Position numbers and translations under genes: made by a program
Notes under the pieces: model-generated
Told to the model about the DNA's origin: nothing
The model's database searches: none
Seen by the model: only the letters and a program-made list of their open reading frames with translations
Shown: piece after piece, positions 61,467-64,000 of the stretch
Layout: the number at the start of each line of letters is the position of its first letter
Position numbering within the stretch: position 1 is the stretch's first letter
Origin: Saprospiraceae bacterium
GTDB taxonomy: Bacteria > Bacteroidota > Bacteroidia > Chitinophagales > Saprospiraceae
Assembly (NCBI GenBank): GCA_016719615.1
Contig: JADJYQ010000001.1
Location: forward strand, 1,462,501-1,526,500
Length of the DNA stretch: 64,000 nt
Direction of reading: 5' to 3'

Positions 61467-62159
61467 CTACAAATTTATATCAGACTCTACCATACCATCC
61501 TTTAGACGAACAATGCGATGAGCATGCTTTGCGATATCATTTTCGTGTGTGACCAGAATTATCGTATTCCCTAATGAATGTATTTCTTTGAAAATATTCA
61601 ATATTTCATCACTTGTTTTTGAATCCAGGTTTCCGGTCGGCTCATCTGCCAAAATTAGGGAAGGGTTATTTACCAATGCTCTCGCAATGGCAACTCTTTG
61701 TCTTTGGCCTCCGCTCAATTCGTTGGGTTTGTGCGTCATTCGATCTGCCAGACCAACTGCTTCCAACTTTTCTTTGGCTATATTTTCTCTTTCTTTTTTG
61801 GATTTGCCTGCATATACTAATGGCATAGCCACATTTTCAAGAGCAGTCATTCTAGGCAATAAATTGAAAGTTTGGAACACAAAGCCAATTTCCTTATTTC
61901 TAATTTCTGCAAGTTCATTATCATTCATAGTGCCAACAGATTTGTTGTTAAGGATGTAAGTTCCGGAACTTGGACTATCCAGGCAGCCAATGACGTTCAT
62001 TAAGGTGGATTTGCCACTTCCTGAAGGTCCCATCAAAGCCAGGAATTCGTTTCTTTCGATGCATAAATTAACATCTCTTAAAGCTTCGATGACCTCCTCC
62101 CCCATTTTATAGATCTTTTTGATATTTTCAAGCACTATCAGCTTATTCTCCATATTCAT
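61467..62159 (-). CDS. ABC transporter ATP-binding protein (LolD/MacB/FtsE type)
   Basis: 230 residues, a stand-alone ATPase. Walker A GPSGSGKS (44-51), signature LSGGQ (148-152) and Walker B LILADEP (168-174) are complete, and FQTFNLLPRMTALENV is typical of the LolD/MacB/FtsE group that powers lipoprotein release or tripartite efflux. No permease gene is adjacent; it is co-transcribed with the PduO gene. The permease partner must be elsewhere. Confidence 0.92.
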   Translation of the reverse strand: MNMENKLIVLENIKKIYKMGEEVIEALRDVNLCIERNEFLALMGPSGSGKSTLMNVIGCLDSPSSGTYILNNKSVGTMNDNELAEIRNKEIGFVFQTFNLLPRMTALENVAMPLVYAGKSKKERENIAKEKLEAVGLADRMTHKPNELSGGQRQRVAIARALVNNPSLILADEPTGNLDSKTSDEILNIFKEIHSLGNTIILVTHENDIAKHAHRIVRLKDGMVESDINL

Positions 62160-62306
62160 TCTTTCTCCGTAAAATTAAAGCTTTTTTGACTTGTTTATGG
62201 CAGCTATTAGGCGATCTATGGAACTTCGAAGACTAGCTGTCGGTTATTTTCGATGAATCCATAAGTTTCTTTATTTTGCATGCTTATTGAAGTTACCAAA
62301 GTATAA

Positions 62307-62924
62307 ATGAAGCATATAGCAGTTGCGGGAAATATCGGATGCGGAAAAACCAGTTTATGTGAAGTTCTGGGTCATCACTACCAGTGGGATATCCTCTATG
62401 AGGATACTACTACAAACCCTTATTTAAGTGATTTCTATTATGATATGACCCGATGGTCATTTAATCTTCAGGTGTATTTTTTGAATTCGAGATTTCGGCA
62501 GATTGTCGAAATACAAAAGGGTGAGAATACGGTTATTCAGGATCGTACGATCTATGAAGACGCGCATATATTTGCTCCAAATCTTCATGAAATGGGACTG
62601 ATGTCGAAAAGAGATTTTGATAACTATTTTTCACTGTTTCAAATCATGATGAGTACGATAAGGCCACCCGATCTCATCATTTATCTGAAGGCATCTATTC
62701 CCACGCTTGTAAATCATATACAAATGCGAGGACGGGATTATGAAGGAAATATGAGTCTCGACTATTTAAAAAAATTGAATCAACGATATGATGATTGGAT
62801 TGAGATGTATGATGAAAGTCCAAAAGTCATTATTCAAACTGATCAACTTGATTTTATCAATGAAGCCGAACATCTTGGACAGGTCATTGAATCGGTAAAT
62901 GCACATATACATGGATTGTTTTAA
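62307..62924 (+). CDS. Deoxynucleoside kinase
   Basis: 205 residues of the dNK/dGK/TK2 type. P-loop GNIGCGKT (8-15), catalytic Glu in YEDTT, the DRT motif (79-81, IQDRTIYEDAHIFA) and the LID RGRDYEG (about 151-157) are present. It phosphorylates deoxynucleosides for salvage, complementing the de novo route by NrdAB. It is monocistronic, divergent from the ABC ATPase gene with about 147 bases between, where I see no exact -7 consensus. Confidence 0.92.
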   Translation: MKHIAVAGNIGCGKTSLCEVLGHHYQWDILYEDTTTNPYLSDFYYDMTRWSFNLQVYFLNSRFRQIVEIQKGENTVIQDRTIYEDAHIFAPNLHEMGLMSKRDFDNYFSLFQIMMSTIRPPDLIIYLKASIPTLVNHIQMRGRDYEGNMSLDYLKKLNQRYDDWIEMYDESPKVIIQTDQLDFINEAEHLGQVIESVNAHIHGLF

Positions 62925-62951
62925 AGTATTGTGCATGAATCATCGTGTCAA

Positions 62952-62979
62952 TTCACTACACGCCTTGTGAAGTTTTTTT
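62952..62979 (+). terminator. Weak hairpin with T run
   Basis: TTCAC (62952-62956) pairs with GTGAA (62967-62971) across a ten-base loop, followed by G and seven T. The stem is short, so this is a tentative terminator for the deoxynucleoside kinase gene. Confidence 0.3.
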
Positions 62980-63039
62980 CAATCAACGTAGCACTTTTAA
63001 ACAAGAAAATTTAATTCGTAATTTGGAAAAAGTTGGGCA

Positions 63040-63993
63040 CTAAAAAAACTTGCGTTCTTTAAAAACCCAGGCAATAATTAGGCTGAGCATAACTGAAGCA
63101 AACATTACCAGGTAAAAGGAAACATTTGAATCTCCTAATGAAAACGGCATGGGTACATTCATTCCAAAAAAACTGGATATCAAAGTAGGAACCATCAGAA
63201 TGACCGTTATGACAGTCAGTCTATTCACAAATTTATTCAGGTTATTGGAAATAATGGATGCGTATGCCTCCATCGTGCCGTTCAGAATGTTCGTATATAA
63301 TTGGGCTACTTCCCTGGCCTGGTTATTATCAACGATAATATCTTCAAAGAGTTCTGAATAATCTTCATTATTCTTGATACTTAAAAAATCAGTTCGCTTC
63401 ATTTTTAACTTTAGTAACTCATTGGCACTTAATGAATTTACAAAATACACCAGAGATTTTTCTATGCGAAGCAAACTCCTTAATTCTTCAGATCTGCTGG
63501 AATGATATAACTCTTGTTCAATTAAATTTCGTCTTAAATTTAATTTTCGAAGATCTTCCAAAAACAAGCGAACGGTTTGTTCAAATATTTGAAGAATAAA
63601 CAATGTTTCATTTTGAATCAGAAATCCTTTAACTCTATTGTCTATAAACTTTTCGATGACCGGACTCTCCACACTGCAAATTGTAATTAATTTTCCCTGG
63701 CATAAAATAATTCCCAATGGAACGGTAATGAATATGGGATCATTTTCTTTTTCAGTTTCATTAAGTACGGGTGTATTTATAATGATGCTTCGGGCTTCAT
63801 CATATCGCTCATAACGCGCTCTCTCTTCAATGTCTAATGGATCGGTTAAAAAGTCAGATTCAATTCCAAGGGTTGTTGCAAAGCCGTCGAGCTCCCCTGG
63901 TAAAAACGGTGGAGATAGATCAATCCAGTAAGCCTCTTCTAAAGAATCGGTTTCCTGAAATGTTTGATTTCCGGTGGTATAAAAACGAATCAT
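63040..63993 (-). CDS. CorA-type magnesium/divalent cation transporter
   Basis: 317 residues. The large cytoplasmic N-terminal part is followed by a long helix, with two membrane segments near the end; the selectivity motif GMN (FFGMNVPMP) lies between them, as in CorA/MIT channels. The C-terminal KERKFF is basic as is usual. The gene starts just inside the window end, so its promoter is not visible. It is convergent with the kinase gene. Confidence 0.92.
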   Translation of the reverse strand: MIRFYTTGNQTFQETDSLEEAYWIDLSPPFLPGELDGFATTLGIESDFLTDPLDIEERARYERYDEARSIIINTPVLNETEKENDPIFITVPLGIILCQGKLITICSVESPVIEKFIDNRVKGFLIQNETLFILQIFEQTVRLFLEDLRKLNLRRNLIEQELYHSSRSEELRSLLRIEKSLVYFVNSLSANELLKLKMKRTDFLSIKNNEDYSELFEDIIVDNNQAREVAQLYTNILNGTMEAYASIISNNLNKFVNRLTVITVILMVPTLISSFFGMNVPMPFSLGDSNVSFYLVMFASVMLSLIIAWVFKERKFF

Positions 63994-64000
63994 CCAGTGC

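Noticed and set aside
61549..61959. Antisense open frame of 136 codons inside the ABC ATPase gene
   Set aside because: The ATPase motifs on the opposite strand are complete; the antisense product shows no recognisable domain.
1..64000. CRISPR arrays, tRNA genes, rRNA genes, transposases
   Set aside because: No regularly spaced repeats, no TpsiC-type tRNA ends outside genes, no rRNA-like stretches and no transposase or integrase motifs were found on reading both strands.

Overview
The window comes from a low-GC member of the Bacteroidota, most probably a Saprospiria/Saprospiraceae-type bacterium. The reasons are: type IX secretion (T9SS) parts and cargo (PorT, two PorP/SprF proteins, two proteins with the gliding-motility type B C-terminal domain, three with a short type A sorting tail); a dockerin-like module of the kind common in Saprospiraceae; eukaryote-like class Ia ribonucleotide reductase; and several promoters matching the Bacteroidota -7 consensus TAnnTTTG. 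No tRNA, rRNA, CRISPR array, phage gene or insertion sequence was seen; this looks like chromosomal core plus surface-protein genes.

Layout. 1-1.3 kb: two amphipathic-helix proteins and a small lipoprotein. 1.4-5.9 kb (minus): NTP pyrophosphohydrolase, TPR protein, gyrA (one frameshift). 6.0-9.2 kb: ubiE-porT, ACP phosphodiesterase-like gene, ychF. 9.2-10.1 kb: methyltransferase. 10.2-24.5 kb (minus): two tandem copies of a three-gene surface cassette, each porP/sprF, then a PorE-like TPR/PD40/OmpA protein, then a ~1,200-residue PKD-type protein with a type B C-terminal domain. 24.8-27.0 kb: NAD(P)HX repair enzyme coupled to a sirtuin. 27.0-35.5 kb (minus): compact six-gene operon with DUF4956 (one frameshift), CotH-kinase protein, HlyD-like adaptor, outer-membrane-efflux-like protein, small LTxxQ-like protein and a TonB-receptor-like barrel. 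35.6-39.1 kb (minus): nrdBA. 39.1-39.5 kb: AT-rich, repeat-bearing non-coding region. 39.5-46.3 kb: pseudouridine synthase, pdhB, mpl, a 55-residue lipoprotein, mnmD, conserved hypothetical, TlpA-like lipoprotein, SDR enzyme. 46.3-50.6 kb (minus): DUF1801, sortilin/BNR-propeller T9SS protein, thioesterase, lipB. 50.6-52.3 kb: secreted redoxin/dockerin-like/T9SS fusion. 52.3-53.9 kb: oligopeptide-binding lipoprotein. 54.1-57.0 kb: UPF0173 hydrolase, parA, parB, DUF5683. 57.0-60.1 kb (minus): SCP2, M1 peptidase, CPBP protease. 60.2-60.9 kb: DUF6580 and a tiny DUF5522 gene. 60.9-64 kb: PduO adenosyltransferase, orphan ABC ATPase, deoxynucleoside kinase, CorA.

How the genes fit together. The central theme is the cell surface. 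The twin cassettes supply, for each adhesin-like cargo, an outer-membrane PorP/SprF partner and a PorE-like peptidoglycan-anchored periplasmic protein; PorT near 7 kb is a core T9SS component. The six-gene CotH operon looks like a second envelope assembly: adaptor and outer-membrane channel, but no adjacent inner-membrane ABC exporter.

Two genes, gyrA and the DUF4956 gene, are each broken by a single-base length change in a run of seven A/T. Because gyrA is essential, assembly or sequencing indels in homopolymers are the simplest explanation.
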